Assembly: GCF_020382885.2 (NCBI RefSeq)
Contig: NC_058511.1
Span: 106,001 to 170,000, forward strand
Origin: Scatophagus argus
Lineage: Eukaryota > Chordata > Actinopteri > Scatophagidae
Direction: 5' to 3'
Length of the DNA stretch: 64,000 nt
Shown here: in pieces, positions 45,601-59,316 of the stretch
How positions within the stretch are numbered: position 1 is the first letter of the stretch
Layout: each line of letters starts with the position of its first letter
Notes under the pieces: generated by a model
Told to the model about the DNA's origin: nothing
The model's database searches: none
The model's input: only the letters and a program-made list of their open reading frames with translations
Made by a program: the position numbers and the translations under genes

Positions 45601-48600
45601 CCACAGAGGAGGTTTGTCGGCATGTGCTCTGGCTCGTGTTGGCAGAAACAACAAAAAAAACAAACGTAGTCTAACAAACACATGCGGCTCGAAACAAACG
45701 GATCAATACTGTCAAATAAAGTGAGGAGAGGGGTGTCAGAAGCACCAGGGAACCTCAAACTGCAGTAAGAAGCTGAATTACAAAGTCTGACAGGAAAACC
45801 TGTTGTCCCCAAACTCAGTTTGGTGAGAAGTTGTTTTTTGTAACAATAAACTGGATTTATTACATTATTCAACTGTTGTAATGTTCTGGTTTAAGTCACG
45901 TGGATGTCACATGCCGACAGAAACCACCTATCAGCATCAGCCCATCTGAGGCCAAATGAAAAGATGCTGTGTTTCAGTCAGCCCTCGGTGGTGAGAGGTT
46001 GTGGAGGAGCCAGGAACCTGGCTGAACAGGACCAGACCTGAAAGCCACCACAGTGCAGGCATCCACTCTGAAGCAGAAGGACACCAGGAAGCTTCAGTAG
46101 CCAAACCATCAAACAACTCTGTGGCAACGTGCTGACCCCAGCCCTCCACAAGTGTGGACCTCCACAGACCTGAAGATCCATCAGCAACAGCTGGAACAGA
46201 AGAACCGAGCCTGGCACTACTCTTCTTCAGCTGTTTTCATGGTGAACAGAACATTGATACTATGCTGACTGACTAAACAGCACTACAAGGCAGGTCTGAA
46301 ACAGTTGTTCCACAGACACAACAACCCATTCACTCAGAAACCTCGTCAGCGCTGCAAAGATCCATTCAAATTAGCACACGTGCATCTGTTACAGCATGCC
46401 GGGAGAGCACAACGGTATCATGGGAGCTGGCATGATTGGCAGAGCAAACAGCCACTGTGATTGGATGACAGAGCCTTAGGACGCACCTTGTGTTTGGGCT
46501 GTTCGCTGGCAGGGCAAACACCCTCTTTGCTGAGCTCAGCTCTCTGCTTGGCCTCTGGATGAGTAGCCATCACCTCTGCTGCCACCATCGTGGGGCCTGA
46601 AAGGGCAGTCATGAGGTCATTTATAACATAAACAGCCTTGATGTTGACAGACACTGGGATCTGCGGTCCTACCTGAGGATGGGACGTTGTACGGGGGTCC
46701 CTGCGGTGTCATCCTCCCAGAGTTGCTGCCTGGATGCTGGCTATAGGGGCCGGCGGGGCCCAGTCCTCCCAATGGTACTGTGCCCAAGTAGCTGCCCTGC
46801 CTGGACACCACAGAAAAAAGGCTTTGATTAGCTCCATTTTAGTCATATGATTTGCTTTTGTCCCTGAAGGCTGATTGGACAGCCATGCTGTCCGGTTCTG
46901 GTACCAAACCTACCCATAATGATCAGGGGGGTCTGCACAGTGGCCTGGGACTGAGCCCAGGTTCCCTGCTGGGACAGGTGAGGAGGGTGAGGAGGAGGGG
47001 ACTGGTGGGGGTGAGGAGGAGGTGGATGAGAGGGCCAAGGCTGGTGGTTGAAGGCTGGGGAACGAGTGAAGGGAGGTCTGAATGATGGAGGGAGGGGGAG
47101 AAGCACCTTCAAACAATAAATGCCAACAAATACAAAACTCATCACCCAATTCAGCACTCTTTGGGTTCTTCATGAGCCATTCTAGTCCTGATTCATCCAG
47201 CGTCATGAAACTCCAGAATCCCTCCCTGAACCTTTTCTCTCTCATCACCTTCATCACATACATTCCTGGAACTCTTGGAATAGTTCTGACTTTCCAGACT
47301 CTTCCAGACTCACCTGGCCTGGGCGGCTGAGGCAGACGCTGAGGATGAGGTGTTCGCATTTGGACCGGCGTTGGGGCCAACCTCAGATGGTTTGCGGCTG
47401 GCACTGGGCCCTGGAGGTCCCATGCCCTGGCCAGCAGGCTGTGGCATGCCAGGGGAGGAGGGGGCCATGGCATTCCCACCAGCAGGGTACGGTCGGCCAC
47501 CAGGGCCAGGACCGCGACCTGCCGGGGCGGATGGGCCCTGACCATGCATGGGACTGCTTGCATTCAGGCCCAGACTGTTGGCTAAGCCGGGGCCTGGACC
47601 AGGGCCGCTATAGTTGGCACTGGGGGCCCCGCCATAGTGGGGGGGCCGTGGGTAGTTACCTGAAGAGGATGAGGAGGGAAATGATCAAAAACAGCTATTT
47701 GCTGGTTCTTTATAGGTATGTTCTCCTTGTGGGTTACAATGTGTACCTGGGGGTCCATACTGGCCATATGAGCCTCCCTGCTGATAGGAGCCATGGTGTA
47801 TGGGCGCCCCCAGCGCTGAGTGAGGGGACATGGATGGTGTGGACTGCTGGGGGCCAAACTGAGGCCCCTGGACGCTACGCTGCATGGAGGGAGGGAAACC
47901 TGAAGAACAGACAGACAAGAAGGACACGGTAGGACATTTTTCCTGTTTGAAGAGACAGGAAAAGTGAAGGAATCTGTGCGTAGCCTTGCTTAGCATAAAG
48001 ACAGGAAGCAAGTGGAAACTGTTAGCTTAGCTCCACCAGAATTCTGTCATCACTGGCTCAAGCCAGTCCAAACTGATGCAGTACATTTACTTGATGGACA
48101 TTTTGTACAGACATTCATGGTCCCAGAGGATGAAGCCTACTAACTCCTTTCCTCTGGCGCCACCCTAGGTGGACATTTTGAACTTTCAGGTAATGTTTTA
48201 AAATATGAGCCTGTCGTTTATTAGTCACCCATATGAACAATTAATCCACAGCTGATGTGTCAGTCGTACCTCTGTTTTGAGTCATGGTAGACTGGGACAG
48301 ATGAGGACCGAGATCTGATCCAGGACCAGAACCCTGCGGGGTCAGCTGACATCCTGACAGGAAGACATAGTGTTAATGCTAGCACAGATCATTTCAATGG
48401 CTGTTAACAAGCTGCAGGAGTTTGAAGAGACAGGAAATTACATCAATACCCTACCTGGCCCACCGCTGGTGGGAGACATGGGTCCAGATCGTGACTGGCT
48501 ATTGGACCCAGCAGGGGACGGCGAGGGCGAGGGTGAAGGCCCGGTACGAGCTGGTGGGGGGAGTCGAGGTGAGACATGGGGGGAGAACGGAGAACGGGTT

Positions 48601-51600
48601 GGGGTCCCCCGGTCACCCTGAGCGCTGCTGGAACCTGACGTGCCTGAACTCACCGCTGCCTCTGTTCCGGTGGGCAAGTCGTCAATGGAGCCGGATAAAT
48701 CCTGGAACACAGACGCCAAACTCCTGCTGCATTGATCTGGACTTCTCACTTGTCAGGTTCTCAACATTTTCTGGAGATACAGCAATCTGAACACGTTACT
48801 GTCAGGTGTCTTTTTCAACTGCAGCAAAGCACATGATGTCAACAGGAGGACAGCTCATAAACGTGAGCTGAGCTTCAACTGGACAACATCAACAGTTTGA
48901 CCCAAACCAACAGAACCGACTGGAAGCTGCAGATCGATTACCTGTCAGACTGACAGCTCAGTGAAGACAGCTAACTGAGGAATAAAACTGACCTTCAGAT
49001 TCAACTTCTGACTCCAGTTTGTTGAGGTTTTTTCTTTTTCATGACCGTTCACTCGTTTTTAGATCACGACAAAATAGATCATATCTGAGGGAAGGAAAGG
49101 GAGATGACCGCGACCCTGACGGATAAGCGGTATAGAAAATGGATGGATGGATGGATGGAAAGGGAGATGAACACGTGGAACAAGAGAAGAGGAAAACAGA
49201 AAGGATGGCGTGATCGGGGGACGAGCTGCAAAGCACAGAAAGGTGAAAAACATGAAGAGGAAAGAGGAGACAAATGAACAGATAGAGAGAAAGCAAAGGA
49301 CAGGGGAAAAGCACTGCGTTGAAATCTCCCATCTGCCCCTGGGCCTTGAGCCAGCCAATCATAGAACAGGGACACACCCCCCCAACCCCTTGCCAACAGC
49401 TCATCCAATCAGCTGCTGCGCTGCATAACACACACACACACGCACGCACACTCCTGGTCTGTGTTCTAATTATAAAAAGCGAGTGTTTGTCTGCGGCCTC
49501 GATCGACCTTCCTCCTCTCTCTACTTTTTCTCTTAGAGTGTCTCCTCCTCTTTCCTCTTGTCACCTCATGCTTCCTCCCTTCTTTCTCATATCTTCCTCT
49601 GTTCCTTGTCTTCTTTCATCCTCTCTACCCTTCCTACCTCTCGCTCCCTTGTTTCTCTTCCTTTCCCCTCCGTTATCACCTTCTTCAGCCTTTCTCCTTT
49701 CATCACACCTTTCTCCTCTCCTGCTGCCTTCTTCCATTTTTCTCCTCATTTTCTAATTTAAATATTTCTCTTGTTTCGACTGTCAGCAGCCCTGGACGAG
49801 AGTGTGTTTTCTCCTAATCTCCTTCACTCCTTCACCCTCATGTTCCCTTTTTCTTCTCATCTTCCTTAAACACTTCCTTTTCTACTCCTGTTTTCCTTTC
49901 TAAGCTTATTCCCCTTTTCTCCTTCCTCTCCTGCTGTGCTTCTCCTCTTTCTTTCTCCTCGTCCTCCCCCTCCTGTCTTTCAGTCTTCATCCCCTACTTT
50001 ATTGGTGCACACCTCATATTTCTGCCGTCATCTCCTCCTCGAGTTGACAGCACCTTCTACATTTAATGAACTCCAGTCAAACACGGCAGCGACGGACGTG
50101 ACTCTGAACAGGTTGCACAGACACAAACTGAACGTGTCCCTGATGGACAAAGACGTCTTCACTCTTAATCTTATGGGCAGATGTGGTTGTTGCCGCTGTT
50201 ATGAACATGTTGAATACATGACAACTTTTTCAAATCGCAGCTTCAACGGCGGCTCCACATCCAGTCCATTGGGACAAAGTGTCCTCTGAACAGAGACAAG
50301 TGTCTCTGTCCAACAGGTGTGGCAGTACTTACAAAATAAAATCTTACAAAATAAAATTAGGGGGCCAAACAAGAAAATCTGTAAAGTCTAGAGATGCACC
50401 AGAATCGATTCGATCAAATCGACGGGAATGATTTTCAGCGTGCTCAGCTCGAACCGGAGACCAGACGGTCAGCCGGGCGTTTCTCCGATTCCAGGCTGGT
50501 CCGTTGTATGCATGCATCACACGTCATACGCAGCTTGGCACAGGCAGCACCACAGCCACAGACACAGCTGCTAACATGGCTTTAGCGTAGAAGTTATTAG
50601 CTGTGTGAGAAGAAGACACAAAGTTCACAATTCATAATACATGTAAAGCCAAAGCAAATCACGGGGGACAACCACGAAAACGTTAGGAACAACAAACCTA
50701 ATCAGACACTTGAAACACTATCATCCAGCTGAACAGGCGCAGTTTGAAGAAGCTAGCAAAGAAAAAGCTGCTGAAGCTAAAGCTAGCGAGCTCAGTGTCA
50801 AACACACACCTGCAGCCTCTCCAGTGTTTCCTCAGTGTGAGCAGTGAAAAGACCAAAGCAATTACAAGGGAAATTATGGGATTCACGACTCCATCTGATC
50901 AGCTGGTCTCCATAGTTGAGCCTAGAAGCTTCAGAAATGTGATAAAAGACCTCAGGCCTGATGAAGTTATAAGTATACTGTAAAATGATAGAAGTGACAT
51001 TTGTTTTATTATATAAATCTGTTGGACCTGTTTTTGTTTGATAAAGTAAAATATGTCCGATAAAGTTGGGTGTGCAACTTATTTTCAGTTAACTGTTATT
51101 TGTAGTTCTTTCCAGTTGCTTTATTTTGTTAAGTTTATGAATTTCTTTTATTGTGAAAGTAAAATTTTGCATTGAAGAAAAGCTGATTTTTGTTTGTACA
51201 CGCAGTCAATTATAGTTCTTAGAAAGAAAACCAGAATAACCAGGTCATGCAAAAACAAAATCGGAAATTGGCCAAGAAAACAGCAACTGGTGTACTAATT
51301 TCTATGGGCGGTTCTTGCAAAAGGTTGTATAATTACTCGTGAAAGTATTGGAAGTTAATGAGTCTTTACTGATTTATTTGAATTTATTAAAAAGTATTAT
51401 TTATTATGACGCATTCAAGTCCTTTGGGTGATACTGTCTAAGGTTTATTCCATGGATTTCATTCTAAACCAACTGTAGAGACTACACAAGCCTGATTTCA
51501 CTAACAGGAGTTGATTTTTATTTTTCATGAAAAAGAAGATGTAAGATGTCTTTACTGTTGTTTATTTTGTTAACAATTAACTGCAGAGACAAGACGACAA

Positions 51601-54600
51601 CAGACTTAAGAGTCTTTGGGTGCAGCTGATTTCTGCTCGTTTTGTTTTTCTTCCTGCAACAGAGCCATCTCCCCTCCGCCTGTCGCCATGGCAACTGCAT
51701 CAGCAGCCTCACTTCAAAAGGAGGCTCTGAAGAGAAGGGGAAGACGCAGAGAGGAAAAGAGAGAGGAGGGAGGGGAGGAAATAAAGGGATGATGGAGGAG
51801 GAGAAAGAAAAGATGAAAGTGAAAGAGAGAGTAGGAGAGATGGATGGACAGATGGAAAAAAAATTATGAAGGAGGAAAAGCAGGCAGAGAGAGGAGCACT
51901 CCCAGTCAATCAAAGTGATCAAAAAATGAAACGAAGGGCACAATCAATCATTGTGGTCAATACTCTGATCAAGACTAACATTGATTAATTAACATGATAA
52001 CTAATCGACTTTCATCATGACTTTATTGAAAAAAACTTAACAGTAGATTAACAGTAGAGTAACGCCCACAGCTGACTGCGAGTCAGTCCAGGCTTCAAAC
52101 GAGGTGTGAATGAACACCACAGAGTGAAGGACTGACAAGAACTGGACTAAACCTGACACAAAACGAGCATCATGTGTGTTCTCAGAATCCCCGGACAGAC
52201 TCAGGTGCTCCCCAGAGCTCCGGTATTGGCCCTCTATCATTTCTTATTCATTACAGGCCGACAGCAGGTGAGACGCTGCATCATGCATATTTTACTCGCT
52301 CTGGTTTTTCTGCTTCCACTGAAGAAACGCTCACTACATGGAAAACCTCCAGCTTTTGCATTTTCAGTGTCAAAAGGAACTAAACTGATCATATTCCGTA
52401 TTGCAGACTCAAACCAACAGTGAATGTTATCTGCTGACACGTACGGAGTGTGTCAGCAAAACACACACACACACACACAGTAGTTTAGACTGGCTGAGTC
52501 CTTTCTGCTGCCACAAATGCTCATTCATGCACCAACGGTAGATTCATCCGCCACTGAAAACAGTCCCAAACAAATGCAACTGCTTGAGGCAACTACTGAA
52601 CCTCTTTTCTTCTTCCTGCTTGTCATACGAATAAAGGACTAACATATTTAAAACTGTTGCAGTTAACTTCTCAAAATTAAAGCTGTGTACTTTTGCACTG
52701 ACTGCAGTATTTTACATATCTTGTGAGTACATGTACACTCATCCTGTAAATACTGAAAATATGGGGTTCAGGGTTAACTTTCACTTTAACACCTGAATAA
52801 TTAGATAATTAGATAGACAGATAGATAGATAGATAGATACTTTATTGATCCCAAGGGAAATTCAAGAATTAACCGGTCTAAAAAGTGTTCCTTTACCAAC
52901 CAAGCATGGTCAAGCTCTAAGAGCCAAAAAGATTACACCATTAATCAGTAAATTAATCAGTCACCATTTTGACAGATGATTAATCACGCAAGTCACATTT
53001 CATGCAGTAAAAGCAAAAGATTCTCAGACAGTATGACAGTAAACCAAATACTTTTGGGTTTTGTCAGCTGAGTGATTTAGGATATTGTGATGGACATTTT
53101 CCACCATTTCATGACCTTTTATTAAACAAATAATCAAGAAAATAATCAGCAGATTACCTGACAACCTTTCACCTGCAAATCACAAAATCAAAGCTGATCC
53201 ATGAAAAAAACGTGTTTTTGAGCAGCGCCGTTCAGACTGTCATCATGTCAGAAGTCAGAAGCTCAGCTGCTTCTGGATCAGACAGTCTGCGAGTCCATCA
53301 GACTCTACTCACTTCAGCGTTTTAACGATGTGAGGCAGATATTCCCCCCCAGAAAAATCCATACGACTGCTGCTGTTTACTTTTAGTTTCACTTCTGATC
53401 GTTTCGTACAAAGACAAACAAAAAGAACAAGAAGCTGCCGTGCAGTCACCAGACGTTCTACTTACCGGCAGGCTGGACGGCCTCTCCTGCTGGCTCACAC
53501 TCATCTCCTCATGGTTTGGTTTCCCAGGAGTCATAGCAGCAGACTGGCCCCGCCCCCCGTACGCCTCCTGCGGCACCTCCTGAATCAGGATAGATGAAGG
53601 AGGTGACACATCAGTCTCACCTCAGGGTCCACTCAGAAGGTGGTCTGGAGCTTTCATCCAGTCCACAAGGTCCTCATCAGCTAACTGATGCTAACTGAGT
53701 GCTATAGCAAAGTTCAGTCACAATCCAAGACATTTTTAACATTAAGACTGGACAGTAGACACAAACTTTAATTACATTAGGCTGAGTTCTTCTGTTTTCT
53801 GCAAGGAAACTTTTTTCTGTGGGCAGTAATGAAACGTCACAAACATCAACGGGATAACCTCCTGACTGCTAAATGATTTGTGCATAAACAGTGACTGAAA
53901 GCTGCAGAAGTGACTGTTCTTCAGCTCCTCTGTCTTATTTGTATCTCATTAATTCATCCTGATCATGAATGACGTTAGCATCAGCTGCCTCTAATCCCTG
54001 AACTCTGCTCGTTACTCGTCACAGTGTCAGTCTTCCTCTCAGTGGTCTCAACTCACAAACCTGTTTACTTGTGTCACTATTTTGTTCTGTGGTTACTAGT
54101 TTGTGCCCTCAGGTGGTTTATTTCAGCTTAACGTGTGGTGCGTTTGAGGCTGAGATAAAATCGACCGCGCGGCGGAGCCTTTGTAAGGCCGGTCTGGGAG
54201 GAGTCAACCCTGCGGAAGCCTCCGGCTCTCTGAAACAGACGCTTTCATGTCAGTATGCTGCAGAACAACATAGAAAACAGGAAGACGAGCAGAGTCTCAC
54301 GGGCCTCCCTGTTTCGTCATCTTATTGGTTGTTGTGGTGATCTGAACGAAGGAATCAGTGGGAGCAGAGTGAGTGACATGACAGTGTGTACCTGTTGTGG
54401 CAGTGGGCGGGGCTGCATGTACGGCGGCTGGCTCGGGGCAGCGGGCTGCTGCGGTGGGCTGAAGTACGGCGGCTGACCCGGCTGGCAGTAACCCACGTTC
54501 TGCTGTTGCTGACTGTACTGAGAAGCCATCTGAAAACACACAAGCAGAAAAACACCAGCAGGATGAGACTGTGAAGATGAAGAAGGTGGAACAGTTCAGG

Positions 54601-57600
54601 TCCCACCCACCCAGCCTTACATCTGTGGGGTGTCTCAGGTGTGCATGAAAAGTATTGAAGCGCAATTACAGGACAATCACATGATGGCCACAGCAACAGT
54701 TGGGATTTTAAATGCATTCCTGCTGACTTCAGATCTGTGATGCACAGTTAAGGAGAGTCTACATCAGGACACATTCAGAGGTTCATCTGAATCCACGCTG
54801 ACAGGTCATGTTAGGATCTCCGTGTGCTCTGAGCCACATGCTAACACTAGCATGCCATAATGTTGAAAAAGTCATTCCAATGAATGACATTCATTTATAA
54901 CCGATAACAAACGCTGCTGCTTGCTCTCATGAGGACAGACTTATAACAGGGTTAGGGACAGAGTGAGGACAGGGTTATGACAAGGATAGGGACCGAGTTA
55001 GGACAGAGAGAGGACAGAGTTAGGACAGGATTAGGAACAGGGTTAAGACAGAGTGAGGACAGAGTTAGGACAGAGTGAGGACGGGGTGAGGACGAAAATT
55101 ACAAATTACACAAATTGTTTCATCAGACACAAGACTACGTAACAAGTGCAGGGATGGATGGATCAAAAACGCTTGAGTTGTTTTGTGAAGGTGCGCAGAA
55201 CGCCTCCTACCTGTTGCTGAGGGTACTGCATCCCTCCCAGCCCCATGTGCCCCCTGCTGGACATTCCCATCGGGTATCTGTGAGGGGAGGGCGAGCCGTA
55301 GGACTGTCCGGAGTACGGCGCCGCCTGCTGCTGGGCGTATGGGCTGCTGCTCATCCCGTAGAGCTGGGAGCGCTTCATCGCCATCGAGTCCATGGGCGGC
55401 ACCTGGAGGCGAGAAATGATTGGTTAATGAGACTTAACAAACTCTGAACTTCAACTTTCAAACCAACACGAACAACGAGTTCTCTAGGATTCTCTGACGT
55501 CCGGCCCAACTGCAGAGGAAGATGAAGATCATGTGATGCAGTGAAAAGCTGCAGAGCAGATAAATGGACCTGCTGGTGGGACTGTAAACCACAGAAACCA
55601 AGCATTAGGATGGAAGGAAGGACATCTGGACCTTGACCTGAACCAGTCCAGAGCAGAGCCGCAACCATTAACCAACCAAAATCAATAAATCATTTAGTCA
55701 TTTTTCAATCAGAAATGTCAAAAGTTCACTGGTTTCAGCTTCTCAAAAGTATTCCGCTTTGCTTTGTCAACAGCTGACAGTAAATGAAGAGTCGTTGGGA
55801 CTCTCCGACTATCGAAATTGAACTGAACAGAATTGATAGGATAGTGATTTTCAACAGCACATAAAACATACATGAATGATACAGCAGTTCATTATAATTT
55901 CATTATGATAATTTCAATCTTGTGAAATGTTAAAACCATATTGAGGTGGTATCAAAAATGAAACTAAACAGTTGAGATTTTGTTTTACTTGTCTTTTTAG
56001 TAATGTTGTTCTCATGTTGTTAACTGCTTTCCTGCCTGTACAACATCCATTGCACGTCTGCCCGTCCTGGGTGAGGGATCCCTCCTCTGCTGCTCACCCT
56101 GAGGTTTCTTCCATTTTTTCCTGTTAAAGGTTTTTCTGGGAGTTTTTCCTCAGTCGATGTGAGGGTCGAAGGGCAGAGGATGTTGCTGATGTTATGTTAA
56201 GCCCTTTGAGACAAACTGCTTGTAAAAATGGGCTGTACAAATAAAGTTGACTTGACTTGACTTGAATTTAGATCATAAGGACAAAACAAGACGTTTGAAG
56301 GTGTCGGTCGGGCCTCTGAGAAACACTTATATTTTATAGAGACAATAATCAGAGATGAATCCATGATGAAAATAATAGTTAGTGTCAGATATGGTTTATC
56401 AGAGTTTTCATCAGAATCTGATGCAGATGACTGAATCAAAAAGAGACGCTGAGGTGGTTTAATGTCGACGAGCAGGTTGGCTGCAGCCCAGCCATGGGAG
56501 GACAGTAAACACATCACAGGCTGATATGCCATCAGGAGTCAGAGGGCTTCACTCAACCAAAAAAAAACCTGACAATTGATACCGAAGTCTGATGCCACCT
56601 CTGAAGGTCACGTGTCCATCCATCAGCTGAATGAAAACACAGCAGGCTGCAGTCAGAGAGGACGACCAGGCTGGAAAGCAACCCGGGCTGATCAGAGCTC
56701 CATTACCGTCAATAAATCAGCTGACTAATAAATAACAAGTCAGTGTGCAGAGACACAGATTTCGCTAAATACTCGATAACTAGTCAATATGATAAGGTGA
56801 TCATGCATTCATCAGAGAGCTTGTTTCACTGGGCCATTGATCGTGTGATGGATGTTTGTATGATTTCTGCATCAAATTAAGGCTGTCCAGAACTTTATGA
56901 AGAACGATGTGGTTTTATCAGACACTGGTGTCCAGCTGCTTCTGGTCCTGTCTTTCACCAGGAGAGACCCACAGTGAAAAACACAACCTTATTCAGATAT
57001 GAAAAGGACATGAAAAACCCTCACATTAGATCAGTATTAACTGACCTAAACAACTCATCAACAATGAAAATAGGATTCAATTTTCTGCAGATCAACTAAT
57101 CCATCCATCACTGAAAGCTGAATAATGTGGGCCATGTGGACTGACTGTCTGTTGTCTATTTAAACTTTGTTGAAAAATAAAACTATTTTGTATCTTGATG
57201 GTGAAAAGGTGCAGTGGACCGAATGGTTTTTTGATCCACAGTCAGAAAATACGTTGTGTCGAATGACCCTCGAGATTATCAAAGTCTGTCAGAGTTTCTC
57301 CTCTCAGACTGACTTCTGTGAGTCCACGTAAAGTTCACAGGTCAGACCTGACTTCTGTTTACTGATGTTTTATCAACCCACGCATGATACAGTAAAGGCA
57401 GGCAGTGTGTTCAACAGGCTGTAGTCGTGGCGGACCGAGGGGGCCAGGAGCGAGCCTGTCGGGTTTAGGCTCCCTGCAGGCCCGCGGGCCGCTGTGGGAG
57501 CAGCCAGAAGAGCATGCCGAATATTTAGCTCCAGTGTTGTTATGATGGTGGCAGTGGGGCACATGGCTAATCTGCATGTGTGAAGGTCAGGGCTGCTGCG

Positions 57601-59285
57601 TGGAGATGGGGGCCATAACGGGGCTCCGTGCCAGCATGAGCCCGGGACGAGCTGATCCGACTTCAGTCCTCTGTTAGCACGACAGAGACTCACAAAAAGC
57701 TGTGAAAACAACTTGAAGGGTGACCCCTCATTTGTCTTTAAAAGACATAATTAGCATGTGTTAAACAGTAAGTTCGTGTCAGATGTGAATAGAGCTGCCA
57801 GAAACAACGAGAGGCCTGACACCACACCTCAGTGTCCTCAAACTTTATTTCACGGTATAACAGCCAAATGTAAGCCCGGTATCATTGCTTACAATATGCG
57901 AGCTGTCTTCATGCAGACACGCAGCGTCTTCGGGCCTGCACGGCTCGGGAACAGCAGCTAAAAGGCTATGGTTAGCTTAGCATTGTAAGCTGCACACAGA
58001 GTCACCTTGGACACGGAATCGAAACACTGACTTTACTAACTACTGTTGACTCGAATGACTCTTATTTAATGTTGCATATGCAACGGACTCATTCGGGACG
58101 AACCATTATTCACATTACTGCCAAGACGTGCACATTTGAGTGCCACTTGTATAAATGACGTCTGTCTGCAGTGCTAACCAACAAGCTGACGTTATAAACT
58201 TGTGTTAGCATAGCGGCTAACTGGGGAATGCAGCTAGCAGGGTAGCTACAGTAAAAATGACTCTCTCCCTCTGTAGTTTTAAGAGTTTACTGCCAAATAC
58301 AAACAAGGAGTTATTCACCTGGGATCTGCCGCTGCCCTGCCCGTTGTTCACTGGGCTCATGGTGGGGTGATTTCTTTGTTGTCCTCCCCAGCCATGAGCA
58401 GCCGAGCCGTACTGTGAGCCCATGTCTTTAGCCAGCCCCATGCTCGGCTGTTGTTGTGCAGAAGGATTATTATAATCTGGATATCCACTTCCATAACCTC
58501 TCATCATCGTGCTCGGAGAAGTCAATAACTGATTCAAAGTCGGTGTAGCTCCGGAGGGGTGCAGCTGTTGCTGACTTTGTCCGGTGAACCGCTGATATCC
58601 TCCGCTGTTGCCGCCGTCAGCTCCACCTCCAGCCGGGGAGCTGGTAGCAGTCATAACCGCTTTGCTGTGGTTAGCAGAGAGCGAGCTGCCGCTGCCCGGG
58701 CCCATCAGGTTATTCCCCTGGCGTGAAGGACTCATCATGCCTCCGTATCCACTACTCCCATAGCCGGGCCGATAGTTCGGGTAGTGGTTATACGGGCTGT
58801 TGTTGCTGTACCCTTCGTGGGAGTTCTGAACCTGATCCATAGTGTTGTGTACCGAGTGCGCCGCGGTTATCCCAGTCCCTGCGCTTTGTTGTCCGCCATG
58901 TTGATCAAAGCTGGGCCCTCCTCTTCCATTGCCATAATAATGATTAAACTCGGAGCTGGAACCACTTGGAGGAGGATTGTTGTTGGTGGTGCTAGTGGCT
59001 GATCCTAGACTGCCATCCATCCGCTCCTCCTCCTCCTCCTCCTCTCCCTCCTCTTCACTGTTATTCAGCTGGTGTTGGTGATGGCGCTCCTCCGTTCGGG
59101 TGTTCCCCACCAGGAGGATGTCTTCCTTACCTCCATGATGCTGAGGATTCCCACTGCCCTCTCCCCGCGGCTCCCCCTGGCCCTGTTGGATGCTGTTGTT
59201 GAAGGTGATGTTGTGGTGGGTTTGCCAATGGTGGTGGTGGTGCTGCTGTTGGGTGAACTGGCTGAGCGGCGGAGGTGTGCGGAGG

Positions 59286-59316
<31 letters not shown>

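Noticed and set aside
47345-47932. 195-codon + strand frame near arid1b exons 7-8
   Set aside because: Antisense shadow of low-complexity coding sequence, and it runs across intron boundaries.
49140-49160. GGAT tetramer run as a CRISPR-like or telomeric array
   Set aside because: Contiguous tetranucleotide without spacers, forming the simple tail of a retroelement.
49319-49756. 145-codon frame in the CT-rich tract
   Set aside because: Pure compositional artefact of a pyrimidine tract (Ser, Leu, Pro, Phe only).
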